From Galerina marginata (lineage: Eukaryota > Basidiomycota > Agaricomycetes > Agaricales > Galerinaceae): 64,000 bases of DNA. The notes below the pieces were generated by a model. The model was not told the origin of the DNA. It saw only the letters and a program-made list of their open reading frames with translations, and made no database searches. Positions 47,762 through 60,034 of the stretch are shown here, piece after piece (the first letter of the stretch is position 1; each line of letters begins with the position of its first letter). Both the position numbers and the translations under genes were made by a program. The stretch spans positions 1,488,001 to 1,552,000 of the forward strand of contig JAECYW010000006.1 in the NCBI GenBank assembly GCA_023014335.1, read 5' to 3'.

Positions 47762-49965
47762 CACGGGAAACCGAACAATGATTCCGGAATGGACCCAGGA
47801 ATTAGTGCCTGGCTGTGGACTTCTTTTTGCTTGGTTGACGGGAACGGGTGGGGGGTAGACCGACTTGCAATGCCACGCGCCTCGTAAAGAAAGTTGCACC
47901 TCTATTCTCGCCAAGAAATCAGTATGGGCACAGGGTCTTCTCATTACGTCTGCTTAGAAGTGGGCGGTAGCATCAGCACGAAGGTATTTACCTGCGGCAG
48001 ACACGGTGCATGAGCATAGACAGTCAAAAACCACAAATGGGGGTTCAGAGGATAGATGTCCTGGGGCTGTCTAGAGCTGTCTCCGTGCATCCGGTAGAAC
48101 CGAGCTCCAAGGTTCGCCGTGGTGAGATCGCATGTTTTGGTTATCATTATGAAGAGGATATGCGCTGTCAACAAGCCGTCTGTTTCTCAGATAAACGCTC
48201 CGAAAGAGAATATTTCATCTTTACCTGTCTGGCTCATCAAAACGCCGCAAATAACGCATTCACCTCCCCTGAATATCCCTCGAATAAGGAGATTTGGACG
48301 CGCAAGCCGTGGAGATGGACAGAATGTAATCAAATCAATGATCCATATCTGTCCGCTGGCTGATCTGCGTCTGTGCCGATGGATCCCTTCGGCGATGACT
48401 CCAAAGGATCAAGCTTTTTTTGTCCAAGAGCTTCTTCTCGACATCGTGTTAAACATCCAGATTTAGACAGCAGTCGAGCCTTTCGAGGCGTTTTGGGCTT
48501 TCCTCGGAAATTTTTTCCATCATTGACTTGGGAGAATCAAACTCAGAGTAGGTAGGATTTCCAAGGTCTCGAACATTTTTAGCTACTTACTATCTCCATC
48601 CTAGATCAAAAGAAATCGCAGTTAATGGTCGGTCTGCCACTGAAAACGAACCTAAACGAGACTTCAGTTTCAGTCAACTGGTGACATCGGCAGGTAGATA
48701 AGACGTGAAAGACCTCGCCAGTTGTCGGTTGCAAGGGGCGCCGAGGAAGAGCGGCAGATCGACTCTCTCAGGACTGTACAAGCAAGTCAGACAGCATATT
48801 CCTCAGCGAGCAAGAACCGATGAGCGTAGACCACAAAATCCCAGGTTTCGAAACGACTACCGTCCAGTCCATGTGACTACCATCAGTTATAGCAAGGCTG
48901 TCAACTTGGACATGTAACGAAAAAGATGCCATAACATGATCTTGGGACAGTCGTCGGCGATGGGAGGGAGAATGTCAAGACATGTTCTCAGCTATCATAA
49001 GATGATCGGTTTCTGTGCATCCCGGGTAAATTTAGAGCTCTGAGAGTCAAGACGCATATGCAGAAAAAGTTAACTCACTGATGTATTTGGTTGCACTAAT
49101 CCTGGTCATCATCCAGCGAGCTTTCTTCTCGCGAATGGACGGACCTTTGACCACGTCTCCGCAGAAAAGATGTACCGAAAAACCTTGATGCCGAATAAGA
49201 GAACCATCGGACGCAAAAGTATCTAGCCGAAGACGCACTGACTGCAGTGTCCCTGGGCGCCGCTTGTGAAGGCATTTGGACGAAGAGTCGGGGAATCTGG
49301 ACACGGGGCGTCGTGAAATGTCGAAAAGAGTTCATCTGAAGTCTGACGTGGTATCACATCGGGTTGGAACACCCTTTTGGGGCATGAAAGACCCGTCAGA
49401 ATAGAGGCTCGTCCGAGTATCTCGCCACTGCAGGAAGAAGAAAGAGCTCTGAACGCACTCGTGGAAAATTGACCTAAATTTTGCGTCAAAAAACGCAGTT
49501 ACGTTGCACCCGGAGCTCTGACGGCGATAAGAGGTGATTGAGAAGGAGACGGCTTTGCAAAGCTCTGAGTCTAGAGTCGGAGAAAATAATGGCTGGCAAG
49601 GCTGCTTAGTCAGCGCCAGAAGAAACTTTAATTTATGGATGTGCTGGCCGAGTTTCCTGGTGCTTTTTAAGCCGGGCCTTGTATTGCAGAAGGAGTGGAT
49701 AGAGTTGAAGGAATATTTCTAAATTTCCGAAAGGGAAAGGACTGGCTTGTGCGGCAGACCAAACAAAGCGGAGTCGCATGTTGGTCGGGGTCCAAATCAA
49801 CGCCATCGCGCTCTCACAAATTTCTCCTCCGCAGAAATTCACTCGAACGGTAAGCCAACTTTAAAGTCCTGATCAAAAACTCTAATGCTGGTTGCTGATC
49901 TTATTTCTTGATCTCCTTCCCATATTCCCCTCATCGTGCCCGACAATGGCCTCCAGCCTCCAACC
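47762..49965. other. intergenic, no gene seen
   Basis: About 2.2 kb between the oxidase copy B promoter and the divergently oriented WOPR gene. Frames up to 117 codons (48010-48363, 48119-48466) overlap one another and have no recognisable family. The long upstream region suits a regulated WOPR promoter, though I see no defined sites. Confidence 0.4.
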
Positions 49966-51564
49966 ATGTCCGTGGGCCAGCAGGCGTCAATCCAGCAGTC
50001 CTCCTCCACATGGACAGAACCCCCCTGGTCCGGCTGGATAGAGACCACCGGCGACGCCCTCCTCATTCTCGAGGCTGCCAGGAGAGGTCTTATACCACGG
50101 GTAACACGTAGGCTCGTCGACTCTGAGCGCAGGATGATCACCTCGGGCTCAGTTTTCGTCTTTGACGAGGACGAAAGCGGCATCAAACGCTGGACGGACG
50201 GTTTCTTCTGGAGTCCCAGCCGAATCCTGGGCAACTTTCTCCTCTATCGCGAGACCGATAAGCGTGGGGCGGGACACAGAAGCGCTCGTGCAGATCCTGA
50301 GCCCAATGAAACTGCCGATGGAACCAGGACAGATGGCCAGTCTCTCAGCCGCCCCAGGACCGACGGCGTGGGCCTCGGTGTCGATAAGCAGAGGGAAAGG
50401 AATTTGGTGGGAAGCTTGACGAACAGCTACAAGTTCAAACCGGATGGGTTGATGAAGAAGGTCAGTTAGCCGATCCTCGTGTTCCACCACGTTCACTTAT
50501 CCATGTTCATGCACCTATCGTCTCATAAACTCCAGACATTTTCTGTGACAATAAACGGCGTTGCTCAGCATTTAATTTCATATTACAAGATAGAAGATGT
50601 CGAAAACGGACGCCTTCGTTCACCCTCTTCCTTACCCGAACTTGCTTCTTTGGATATCAGCCCGGAGTACCTCGACAAAACACACTTCAGGAATCCTCCC
50701 AAGGTTGAAATTGGCGTCGACGGTGTCCCGCGTTACCGCGGAGAAGCAGACGACATAGACAGTTCGCCGTCCGTTCTCCCCGCCCCCTTATCTTCCGAGG
50801 CGCTTCTCAGCAATGGCCGCGTCGCAGATGCCCAAGGCGCAACCAAGCGTGGAAAGCGATACGAACCATATCGCTCTGACTCTCCGCCTCTCAAGCGACC
50901 TAGGAGGAATACCAAGTCGTCCCAGCCAGACAGCAGTTCCACTTCAACGGCCGAACCTATCTCTCCGCAAGTAAGCACCAGTTCTGCGACCCCTCAGCCG
51001 GTACCGCCGCCTCCGACCGCAACAACGGCGCCCCCGGCCTACCCAGACCCGAATGTGCCCATTACCACGGCTGTTCCACCACCTCCGGCTCCATATCTTC
51101 CTCAATACGGCGTGTCGTTCTACACAATGCCCGGATATCCACCACCCAGCCACATGTACACCGCGCCGCCGCCGCACCAAGTCGGCGTCGCGTACCCTCC
51201 CCCGCCAGGTGGTGGCCCTCCGCAAGCGCCGCCCCAAGGCGGCCCGCAGTACGCCTATCCAGGGTACCCCCACCCACCCCCATCCGCACCACAGGTGCAT
51301 GGCAGTGATCCATCGCAAGCAGGGCACGCGGCCCCTCCGCAACCTCAGCCCCAACCGTACTACTCGTACTACCCGCCGCCGCCTCCGCCTGGGTATGCGC
51401 CGTACCAGTGGCCGGTTTATTCGGGCTATCCGCCGCAGCCGCAGCCCATACAGCACCACCCCCCGCCTCCGCCGCACACTCCTCTCGTGGATACGAAACC
51501 GAGGGGCTCCGGTCATTCTTCGGGTTCGGGTTCGGGTTCGGGAGGAAGTGGAGGAGATACTTGA
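49966..51564 (+). CDS. WOPR-domain transcription regulator (Wor1/Gti1/Pac2 family)
   Basis: Two exons: 49966-50460 and 50536-51564; one 75 nt intron (GTCAGT...TCCAG); 507 aa. The ATG at 49966 (MSVGQQAS) is the first in frame. The WOPR box first half is at about residues 17-100: SGWIETTGDALLILEAARRG, RRLVDSERRMITSGSVFVF and IKRWTDGFFWSPSRILGNF, followed by LLYRE. The second half spans the intron: DGLMKK joined to TFSVTINGVAQHLISYY. The rest is a long low-complexity tail rich in Pro, Tyr, Gln and Gly. Family members (Wor1, Ryp1, Gti1, Pac2) bind DNA through the WOPR box and act as master switches of morphology, sporulation and secreted-effector genes. The targets here are unknown. Confidence 0.9.
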
Positions 51565-54193
51565 TCCTTGCAATCAGTTGGTCAGTCATCGTCATCCCAG
51601 ATATGTGTCGTCGTTTGCTAGATCGTTTCTCCGTCCGCCCTCTCCCATTGCTGTTCGTTGTACATAGTTTTCCCATTCTGATTTCATTGGTTATACCGCT
51701 TTCATCTTCCTGTACACATACATTTTCGCCCCGCCAAAAAGTACTCCCGTCGTGTAATGAGTGTCTATTCCTTTGACATCTCACTGTAGTATATGTCTTC
51801 CCATTCGTTTCTATTCTCCCTCTCCTTCCATGCGCCTGCTAATCCTGCTTCATTGTTTCACCTCGTTCCTTTGTGTTTCTCCCAGCTTCATTCCATGTGC
51901 TATATCCACCTTTCTTATCATTCTACGTACACAGGTTCCTATCCCACTTACATTCTTACTATTCAGTTTTCTCGCCTAGCCAAATACCTCTATAGGCTCC
52001 ATGCTCACGCTAATTGCCTACCGTTGTATTATTCCTCTTTCTACTCCCCACGCTCCTTCAAGTCGTGGAATTTTGTATTGCTAGTCTGGATTCATGATGT
52101 CCAAATGCTGATAGTTTACTTGTTGCTCTCGTCTTCGTCTCTCACTTGCATTTCTCTGTGTTTATACCAGCCCATATACCTGTTCTGCTCTCACTTCACT
52201 GTACATATTTACTTAGTTTCCCTTTTATTTATTTAAAACCTTTTTTAAAAAAACTTTGCGGGAGTTGTGGAAGTGAGAGACCGGGCTTCGGAAATGAACC
52301 GTTTCCGTTGCCGGATTACTTAACCAAACAATCTTATTTGGTCCGGGTCGTGGGAGACCGAAGTCCGGACTCCGAGTTCCGGCTGTTCCGCTGCTTCGCC
52401 TCGTCGAAGAATTCACTGCTGTCCTCTTTGAAATCGCCAAGTTCGAAACACCTCAGGTTCCAGTTCTTAAATTTCCGGAGTGCGTATCCTACTCTCCAAA
52501 TCTTTTCTCAGGAACAATACTTAGTATTGAAATTTCTTACCTGTCTGCGCCAACGTTACTGGTCGGCGGTGGATGTCGAAGCAATCATCTTACATGGCGT
52601 ATTTCCAGCAGAATGCTGTGAATCCGCTCGAGGTAAAGCCGAAAAAACCTGAGAAGACTGATGGAAAAAAAACTTACATTCATTCATGCAGGCGAAAAAC
52701 TGGTTGTTTTACACCGACACGCCTCGGTCCTTGGATACGCTGCCCATTTGACTTGTCTACAGACTGTCAATCACCCATTCGATGGAGGACAGATGTCTCT
52801 TTCCATTCTAACTTTTGGCCGACTGACTGTTCGTCCGAACATGGCGTCATACAGGAAATACGCGTCACACGCCAGCCTCGACACTGGCAGATAGATTGAT
52901 CCATAGCTTTCCACGCGTTGGCTCGAGCTTTTGGATCTGATCTGACGAGGTAAGCCCGTCCTTTCAGATGAGGTTTCCTTGGCCGTTGCACGAAAATCAG
53001 GTACTGAGGAACCACCTGCGTCCAGGAACAGCGTCTCTGCAGAGCAGATTTCTTTCCGTCGTCCGAACGTCCTCTTGGTCGCAACCGACAGTTCATGTCC
53101 TGCGCGAACTCCCTCATCGGTCTGAGCGGGGTTAGGAAATAACTCTATATCTATCGCGCTGGTAAGCAGGTAAACTCGAGATTGGAAATATGAATTGATT
53201 TTACTTATCTTTTGCATATGGTCGTTTGGTGTAGAGATGCTTCAGACCTGTGTAACGGCTCTCGTCCATATGTTCAAATATGGTCTTGCTTGCTGTACAT
53301 CAAGGCATTGCGGGAGACTCATCGCTACTATAGGTCTCATTCACATTCTCAAATTAGCCTCAGTAGAATGGATAAACTCTTGGCCGACTCGAAGACGTCG
53401 AGAACACTCACGATTCAGCCACAAAGAACGAATACAAGCTGTTATCGTCTTCCTTTGGGTGAATTGGTTCCGTCATAGGTATATATAGTTCTGATGATAT
53501 CGAGACGTCGCTCTTCTGAATTCTGCTTCTGATACTGCCCACGGGCGCTGCCTTTCCTGTTTATTCCCGTATACTTGAGCAGTGAGCTCCTCGGTGCGAT
53601 CTACTCGGCATTAATGGTCTCGAGCCTCGAACTAAAATTTTAACCTGAAGTCTCACAGAGAGGCCGAATCGACGGGCTTCTCTTGATCGACACCGGGCGG
53701 GCGATAGATGGTAGTTGGCCCGTTACCCCGGTGTAGTGTTTTATTCTAGCTACGTGGGTATGTCATAATCTCTTGGTCGAGGGTGAGGTTTCTCCTATCT
53801 TTGACTCGAAGCTATTCGAAGTACAGGCAAACTTCCGAGGTCAGCTATATGCAGAGCATGATTCTCATCTACCTTATCACGGTAGATGATCGACGTTCTT
53901 TGTCCTAAGAAGCGTTTGACTGCGCGAAGCCAGATCTATTTTGGACGCAGGCCTGACACAGTAATATATTCGCCATCGCCTCCACCATCCATGAGAAACA
54001 AGTCTGCATGGTCACGATCAACTGATACTGAGTTTGGTGCTTCTTTCGATAGGAATTCCCCCCACTTTCTTAGTTGCCGGCAGGAGCCTGGAAAACAATA
54101 AAAGGACACAGAGATAGGCCACATTTTCTCCCCACTCCAGAACCTTCGGGTCCTTAGGAACTAAAGCCAAAAGATCGTTGCCAGTCATCAATC
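51565..54193. other. intergenic, no gene seen
   Basis: The first 650 bp are pyrimidine-rich and are probably the 3' flank of the WOPR gene. The remainder has overlapping frames on both strands (for example 52771-53217 minus, 53195-53488 plus) with no recognisable domain. No RNA gene found. Confidence 0.4.
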
Positions 54194-54611
54194 ATGGTCA
54201 AGGGCTTCACTTCCCTCTTTTTTGCGGTCGTTCTTGCTTGTGCAGTTGCTTCCGCAAGCCCGGTTGCTGGTAAGCACGTCCATCTTCTCCACAAGCTTGA
54301 AAGTTTACAACCATGGTTTAGGCTCGGCTGACACAATTGATCCTGTCGGAGACCCCAGTTTCCTCAAGCGAGGTAAGCCATCTTTTCATTTTTAATACCT
54401 ATTCCTAACTATTACTATTACCAATAGACATAGTCGAAGGAAAGACACGCCAAGACACTGATTTCTTGCTCCCGCCCCGTCGCAGTAAGTCCTTATTAAG
54501 TCATCTGCGCCTTTGTTTTTGGTCTGACCAGTGTATTTTACTCTTACCTCAGTCATTAACGAGGAAACGCGACAGGACACCGATTTTTTGAAGGCGATAA
54601 CAGGAAACTAG
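54194..54611 (+). CDS. secreted repeat-peptide precursor, 80 aa, putative Kex2 substrate
   Basis: Four small exons: 54194-54269, 54322-54372, 54428-54484 and 54553-54611. All three introns (52, 55 and 68 nt) are in phase 1 with good GT-AG ends. The product starts with a signal peptide (MVKGFTSLFFAVVLACAVAS then ASPVAG). It then has DPSFLKR ending in a dibasic site, a peptide containing TRQDTDFLLPPRR ending in Arg-Arg, and a last peptide containing TRQDTDFL. Exons 3 and 4 each encode one copy of the TRQDTDFL repeat. This is the plan of a Kex2-processed repeat-peptide precursor; cleavage and function are inference. No cysteines follow the signal peptide and there is no CaaX end, so it is not a basidiomycete mating pheromone. 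Confidence 0.7.
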
Positions 54612-55340
54612 GCAGCGAGAATGCGAAGGGCCAGCGCCTGCATTGTTCGAAACGGTAAAAGATCTCAAAAAGCTACAAAAAATTGAGAACGGTTCCTATG
54701 AATTTTGTAATGTCCGGCTTCGAATCCCTATGATGTACTTATGTATGTTCAATATCTCAGAGCATTCGGTTGAATGCCTTGTTTTACGACCCATTGCCTT
54801 GTTTGATGCCGTCTGAATGCCGAGCTGTCAAACTGCCATCAAAAGCGACGAGGTGTGGCGCATGTCCAAGAATGGATAAAAGCCGGTTACCCTCGTACTT
54901 GATGAACTTAAAACCTTGTCGCAATGAAACGGTGGATATTCTGAGTTGTTCACGTCACCGGCCATCATGGAACTCAGCCGGCTGGTCAGTTACGTTGAGG
55001 AGAGAAGTTGGTGAGTCCCCGTCGGAAGCGTCATTCGCTATCAAATTTTGATGTATATGCATCTGGTTAGCTCCTGTAAGATTTCTAAGCTTACTGTTTC
55101 GCGATCATATCTTGCATTCAGAAATTAGGATCAACATAATAAAGGAGCTCTTCGCGTTGTATTGCCTTCCGTTCAATGGCAACCTTTCGTTGACTGGAGT
55201 TGTTGAGGCAAGTACACTCTACGGCCATGCACGGCATTGTTTTAAGATTCTTCTTAAAGAGCATTTAAAAAAAGCTACATCCTGTATATAGCAGCTCAGT
55301 CGATTCTTACAGTCCCATTCTTGAAGTTTATAGACACATC
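54612..55340. other. intergenic, no gene seen
   Basis: Holds the 3' flank of the peptide gene and the upstream region of the membrane-protein gene. A 93-codon frame at 54770-55051 has no recognisable features. Confidence 0.4.
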
Positions 55341-56403
55341 ATGCTGGGGCCCAACGATAAACTCCTTCCTTCCTTTACTCTATTACCTGGTCAGCCCAGC
55401 GGGTTTGATTTCACAGGACATACAGTAACATACTACAGATATTCCTCTTTCTTCCGTTCATCTTTCCTACGTCCGCATTCACTCCACATTCGTTTCGTAC
55501 CTCCATCTGGGTCTATCCTCGTTGACTCCTCGAATCCTTTGGATAAACTTTTGTTCCTAGGGAGACGTCTCCGTGGGTAGTATCTATTTATTGGTATCTC
55601 AAACTGATTTGATGTATTTTTAAAGTATCAGTGGCCTGCGTGCTCATATGTTATTCTTGAGGTCGAACGAGTCTAGCTCACCTACCAATAAATCGCCAAG
55701 AAGTGCTTCCCCAAACCGTCACTCTACACAGCAGTCTCACACAACGTCCCGGTCAACGGCAGCCCAGACACCCAGACAGTCGATTAGTATTTCTATTTCG
55801 ACTGTCACCACCCTATCGGTGATTACTGCCACTGTCACCTCAGCTACACACCAGGCATCCAGCTCTGCATCTTTGACCTCGATTTCGCAGCATGCGCCTT
55901 CTTCGACACCAACTCCTGAAACACCGTCGCCTTCGTTGGTTTCATCCACTGTTCCTCCGTTCGTAACCTCATCACTGGCAGTGCCAAACCAACAGAATAA
56001 TACTGCGCAAACTAAGATACCCAACACCATACTGCTTATTATTATTTTCCCCGTCGTTTTGGGTTGTTTAGTCTGCGGTATTGCACTCTTTTTCCTCTGC
56101 CGTCGTCGGAAGGGTCAGAATCAATCTGGTAAAAATCCGGAAACTGGGGACAGGACCATAACGCCATTCACAACACTTCCCTCGCGCGCTTCTCGTGCTG
56201 CTAAAAACTTGACCAAGAAAATGCGGTGGTCAACATTTTCTCCTCAGCCATCGCAGTTTTCTCCGTCGTCCACGAGGCAGGGACTCGAACATAGTGGAGG
56301 TACGAATAATGTAGAAGAACGATTGGGACGATTAGAAGCATTCGTAGCACGCCACGATCCTTCACACTCGGCGAGTAACTCCGTAAATCGCACATTTTAC
56401 TAA
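55341..56403 (+). CDS. single-pass membrane protein with Ser/Thr-rich domain
   Basis: Two exons, 55341-55576 and 55632-56403, with a 55 nt intron (GTAGTA...TATCAG); 335 aa. A Ser/Thr/Pro-rich stretch (about residues 90-205, e.g. SISISISTVTTLSVITATVT), probably O-glycosylated, is followed by a hydrophobic helix at 211-234 (ILLIIIFPVVLGCLVCGIAL) and a basic CRRRKG stop-transfer. The tail has a short heptad segment (VEERLGRLEAFVARH). This resembles the many mushroom membrane proteins built like wall-stress sensors (MID2/WSC-type topology), without a recognised ectodomain. No N-terminal signal peptide is visible, so a first exon may be missing or the first exon may be misassigned. Confidence 0.6.
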
Positions 56404-56578
56404 GTACGCAAAGAACTCTGGAACCGCTTCCCTTAATATACTACAGTAGATATTGTACATAACCCTACGTAAAAGTAGCCAGCTCGCACGATGAGCGTAG
56501 AGTTTTACATTCCCAAACCGTGGTGCTGGAGATCATGCAGTCAACCATATGATAATTTTACAAGCTACCAAGGCGCGA

Positions 56579-58324
56579 TCACGATGGACTTTTGAATAAA
56601 GGGTTGTTAAATACTGGAAGAGATTCTTGAATCCCCGTTCTGGCCGCCACAACCTCCACATGTTCCTTCATCCAATTCCAGGACTCCATGTTTGACGAAA
56701 AATACTTATCCAGTATAAGCTTCAAAATAGGCTTCCCTATGTTTTCGCGGACACTGATTACCCTGTGTAAGAGGGGCTTGCTCACATGTGCATCGTTGCA
56801 AATGGAGAGCACTTCAAAATTTGGCCAAGGGATATGGGAGGAGTTCTCTTCGACCCGAGATGATGCCTTGGGTAGTAGCTGATGAATGAATGCGTTGGAA
56901 CTGACCCCATCCAAGGTGAGCCGCCGCAAATGTGGAAACCCGTCTGCAAAATCGACGTAGCCGTAGTGGCTGCGGTTAATGGATATGAAATCGGGTATGT
57001 TCGAAAGTTGAAGAGAGATGAGGTTGGGATATTGATGATGAAGATGCATGAACGGAGCTGTGACGCTCTCTAATTGCGACAATGTCATGGATTTTAAAAT
57101 TAATGAGTGAAGCGCAGGGAGAGGCGGTGCAAGGACTACAGCCAAATCGTCCTGAGGGAGGAATGGAGCTAGGTCGTAATTCACCGCCAATGTCTCGAGG
57201 TTGGTCAGTATCTTGGCAGATAAAGTTTTGAGTGCGGTAATAATGCGTTCTGACTGGATTAAAAGGCTGTTAGGAAGTCCAGTATACGTTAACTTCACTG
57301 GAGGATAATAAAAGGCAGGATTCGTGATTCGATGGCGTATATCGGCTTCCTCTGTGTAGCTCAAGAGAGTTTTAGAAGGACCATTCCAAATCATGAGTAA
57401 CTGGAGCTCTGGGGCCGAGAAAGCTCGGATGAAGGCGATGGAATTGACGGAGAGTGATTGGGATGTGTAGAGCAAGAATGTGCGGAGTGCGGGGAGTTTG
57501 ATTTCGAACCCTGAACTACTCAAAGACTGAAGAGTTGGTTGGTAGAGTTCCCCGTCAGGCATATCTAGGATCAAGCTCTCGAGGACGTTTGAATTCTCCA
57601 GGACCTTAAATTGCAGGAGATGTGGCCACTCGTGATTCCCTCGGATTTCGAGAACCTTCAGCCCTTGGAACGAAATGCCGATGTTTTGCAGGGAAGTGTT
57701 TCGAAGGCATAAATGAGAGAGGCGAGGTGGTTGAAGGTCGAAAGTAAGGAATGAAATTGAATGAGGACTTAGATCGAAAGGGCAATCGATATCAAGACCT
57801 TCCAGGATCGGTAACGAAATGTGTCGGAGAAAAGAAAGGACTTCCGAGCCGTTGTTGATGATAGTGAACGAGGCACTGCGCCAGCGTTTACTGTGTGGAA
57901 CAAGGAGGTCCATAATATCCTTCACTACCTTGCCATAGACGGAGCCCAAGTTGATATCCAGTGCGTAATCCCTTGATCGCTCGAGTTGAACGGGAAGGTC
58001 GGCAAATTCCCGGAGTAAATTGTGGCCGGGCAAACGGATGACACTCCACACCGATGGGGTATGTAGCGTTATATTCCGAAATCTGTGGGAGGTTTGCAAC
58101 AGCAGCGTTCGGAATGCATTATTGGGATATCTTGCTCCGCTGGAGTCAAAGTAGCCAAATTCTAGGATGAGAGAAAGCAGTTCATCCGGGACAGAGTCAA
58201 TCAAAGTCTTCGGTTGAATCACTTCCAGCGCGGGCTGCTGATCACCAACTAGAAGCGGGTTTTCGTCTCTGGCATAGTTTGCGTCGGCACTGGAGGCAGG
58301 GTTCTGATCGTCAGTCTTGATCAT
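56579..58324 (-). CDS. F-box protein, second
   Basis: Intronless 581-aa frame. The ATG at 58324 (MIKTDDQNP) is chosen because the frame upstream begins only at GTG. The F-box region lies at about residues 40-100: SVPDELLSLILEFGYFD, then RTLLLQTSHRFRNITLHTPS, then VWSVI. It continues as leucine-rich segments (LSHLCLRNTSL, LKVLEIRGNHEW, LHSLILKSMTLSQLESV). It resembles SCF-ligase substrate receptors of the large mushroom F-box family. It is not closely similar to the F-box protein at 22735-24246. A decayed relative in the same orientation lies 5 kb away near 62.9-63.2 kb. Confidence 0.8.
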   Translation of the reverse strand: MIKTDDQNPASSADANYARDENPLLVGDQQPALEVIQPKTLIDSVPDELLSLILEFGYFDSSGARYPNNAFRTLLLQTSHRFRNITLHTPSVWSVIRLPGHNLLREFADLPVQLERSRDYALDINLGSVYGKVVKDIMDLLVPHSKRWRSASFTIINNGSEVLSFLRHISLPILEGLDIDCPFDLSPHSISFLTFDLQPPRLSHLCLRNTSLQNIGISFQGLKVLEIRGNHEWPHLLQFKVLENSNVLESLILDMPDGELYQPTLQSLSSSGFEIKLPALRTFLLYTSQSLSVNSIAFIRAFSAPELQLLMIWNGPSKTLLSYTEEADIRHRITNPAFYYPPVKLTYTGLPNSLLIQSERIITALKTLSAKILTNLETLAVNYDLAPFLPQDDLAVVLAPPLPALHSLILKSMTLSQLESVTAPFMHLHHQYPNLISLQLSNIPDFISINRSHYGYVDFADGFPHLRRLTLDGVSSNAFIHQLLPKASSRVEENSSHIPWPNFEVLSICNDAHVSKPLLHRVISVRENIGKPILKLILDKYFSSNMESWNWMKEHVEVVAARTGIQESLPVFNNPLFKSPS

Positions 58325-60034
58325 GGTTCCAGAATGCTTGAGGGTCCGGGTAGTCAGTAACACAAGCGGTCCACCAGAGATCTGTCTGTACAGTTCTTAA
58401 GTACTCTAGAAGCGTAGCAACTCTGAGAAAACTGTCGAAACAAACCTATCACCAGGGTACTCACAGGCGCGTTAACCGGTGACATTGGGCGCGTCTGCTT
58501 TCGAGTCGTGTCAAGACGTGTCATCCAGGACGTTTCAACATTGTCAATTTTTGGATGAGCAGAAAGCGCAATGAGACCAAGTTCCAACTCCGTTTCTCGT
58601 CTCCGGCCGCAATCAATCCCACGGGCGTCTCTCCTCCGGAGTCCTCCATGGCACTCAACGCGCTCCATTGCCCTTGCTTCTGTTCAACTTGCCTGTCCTA
58701 CTCACTCGACCACGCAATAACCACTACGTCTACAGGACTACCTGCACCCCCTCCTCCGTTGCGCCCGCCAGAGCTGAAAAGTCTAGACAAGGAATATAGT
58801 GCAACACCGTTTTAGAAGATGCACAAGGAGTTCGCTCTGTTTGGAAGGATCTTGAACATGATTCTCCGTTGAAGTACGTCCTCCACTGCTACCGATGAAA
58901 TAGAGGAAATGACCTACTCAGATCTCTCTTTCTAGTCATTCCGTGGTCAGCGCATATTTGACACAGTTATGCTGCCCGAGTTGGCTCAGTCCCGGACAAG
59001 AACGCTGCGTCGAGGCGTAAGGTTATTGCTATCCGTGATCCTCATTGAATGATCTTTTTTTCGAGGACCATCTTTACCAGTCCGCCAAGCCTGGGTTTGG
59101 ATGACGGGGTAGCTTCTACATTACTATTAATATTTGTGTAAGTCAAAGGCTGTGAGTGAAGCCCAGTGGTATATGGGTTTCATGTACGACGAGGAAACGG
59201 CGTACTTTGCAATCTTGTACGTGGTTAGTGCTCTAATCCACTAAGCTTCAAATCCGCAGACTCGCCAAAAATTACCAGATCATCAAGGAGAGCGGACATT
59301 TCTGCTATTTTTTCACGTATAGGCTCGTATAGGCCATACAAAGCCATGATGCATGACCTTCAAGCTATGTTCTACCTGTCACATTGATGCCATAATGCAT
59401 TGGAAAGTTTTTTTGATCGCTCGTTTTCTGGCGAATTTTTCAGTGACCGTGTCATTGGACTCGTCTGAAATGAAGATTATCGTTCGCACTTTGGATTCAC
59501 TGCTCTCACATAAATAGTGACTCGTATCTCAGTGATCCCCCTTGATTTGTGGATTTTGGCGATCACGATTCACGAATGCCTTAGCTAAGCGTAGGCTGAG
59601 CGTTATCGTCTCGGATAAGGAGCGAACGCAATGTAGGTCCGTCCGTCCGGCCCAAAGGTGAGTTTATGCATTCGTAATACTTCGACCATGAACCTGATTT
59701 CCGATGTGCGATTTCAGGAGTGCCACAGCCCTCCATAGCAATTGCACAGCCGGTGAACAGAGCATGCGCATAGCTGTAAAATTAGTAGCTTACAGTATGT
59801 TGTGGGTCCGGTCATGAGGTCGCTGTGGGGCTATACAGCTGTCATGAGCTGTGTAGCTCACTCTAGATTTGCTGGTTCTTGGGTAGTCCGAACCTGGTCT
59901 GTTAAATCAACCCTCAATCTTATCGCTGACTTACTAAGCCACTACCACTACCACCACACCCCTCCAGCTATACACCAATCTTGACCTAAGCAACAGATCT
60001 ACTCACTGTGACAGGTATATACTAGCACCTCTCC
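58325..60034. other. intergenic, no gene seen
   Basis: About 1.7 kb between the F-box gene (-) and the NACHT gene (+), holding both promoters. A TATATAC element near 60009 lies about 25 nt before the NACHT ATG. A 55-codon plus frame at 58648 begins MALNALHCPCFC but has no further support. Confidence 0.4.

Noticed and set aside
51053..51784. Long overlapping frames opposite and beside the WOPR C-terminal tail
   Set aside because: They are shadows of the Pro/Tyr/Gln-rich tail; composition and lack of splice sites argue against genes.
51793..52652. Two overlapping plus-strand frames of 147 and 168 codons downstream of the WOPR gene
   Set aside because: They are T-rich 3' flank sequence that reads as hydrophobic residues in every frame; no start context or domain.
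54194..54611. Idea that the small secreted precursor is a mating pheromone
   Set aside because: Basidiomycete pheromones end in a CaaX box and lack a signal peptide; this product has a signal peptide and ends ITGN.
59150..59270. Possible minus-strand tRNA (GCTTAGTGGATTAGAGCAC, D-arm-like)
   Set aside because: No matching T arm or acceptor stem; at best a tRNA-derived relic.
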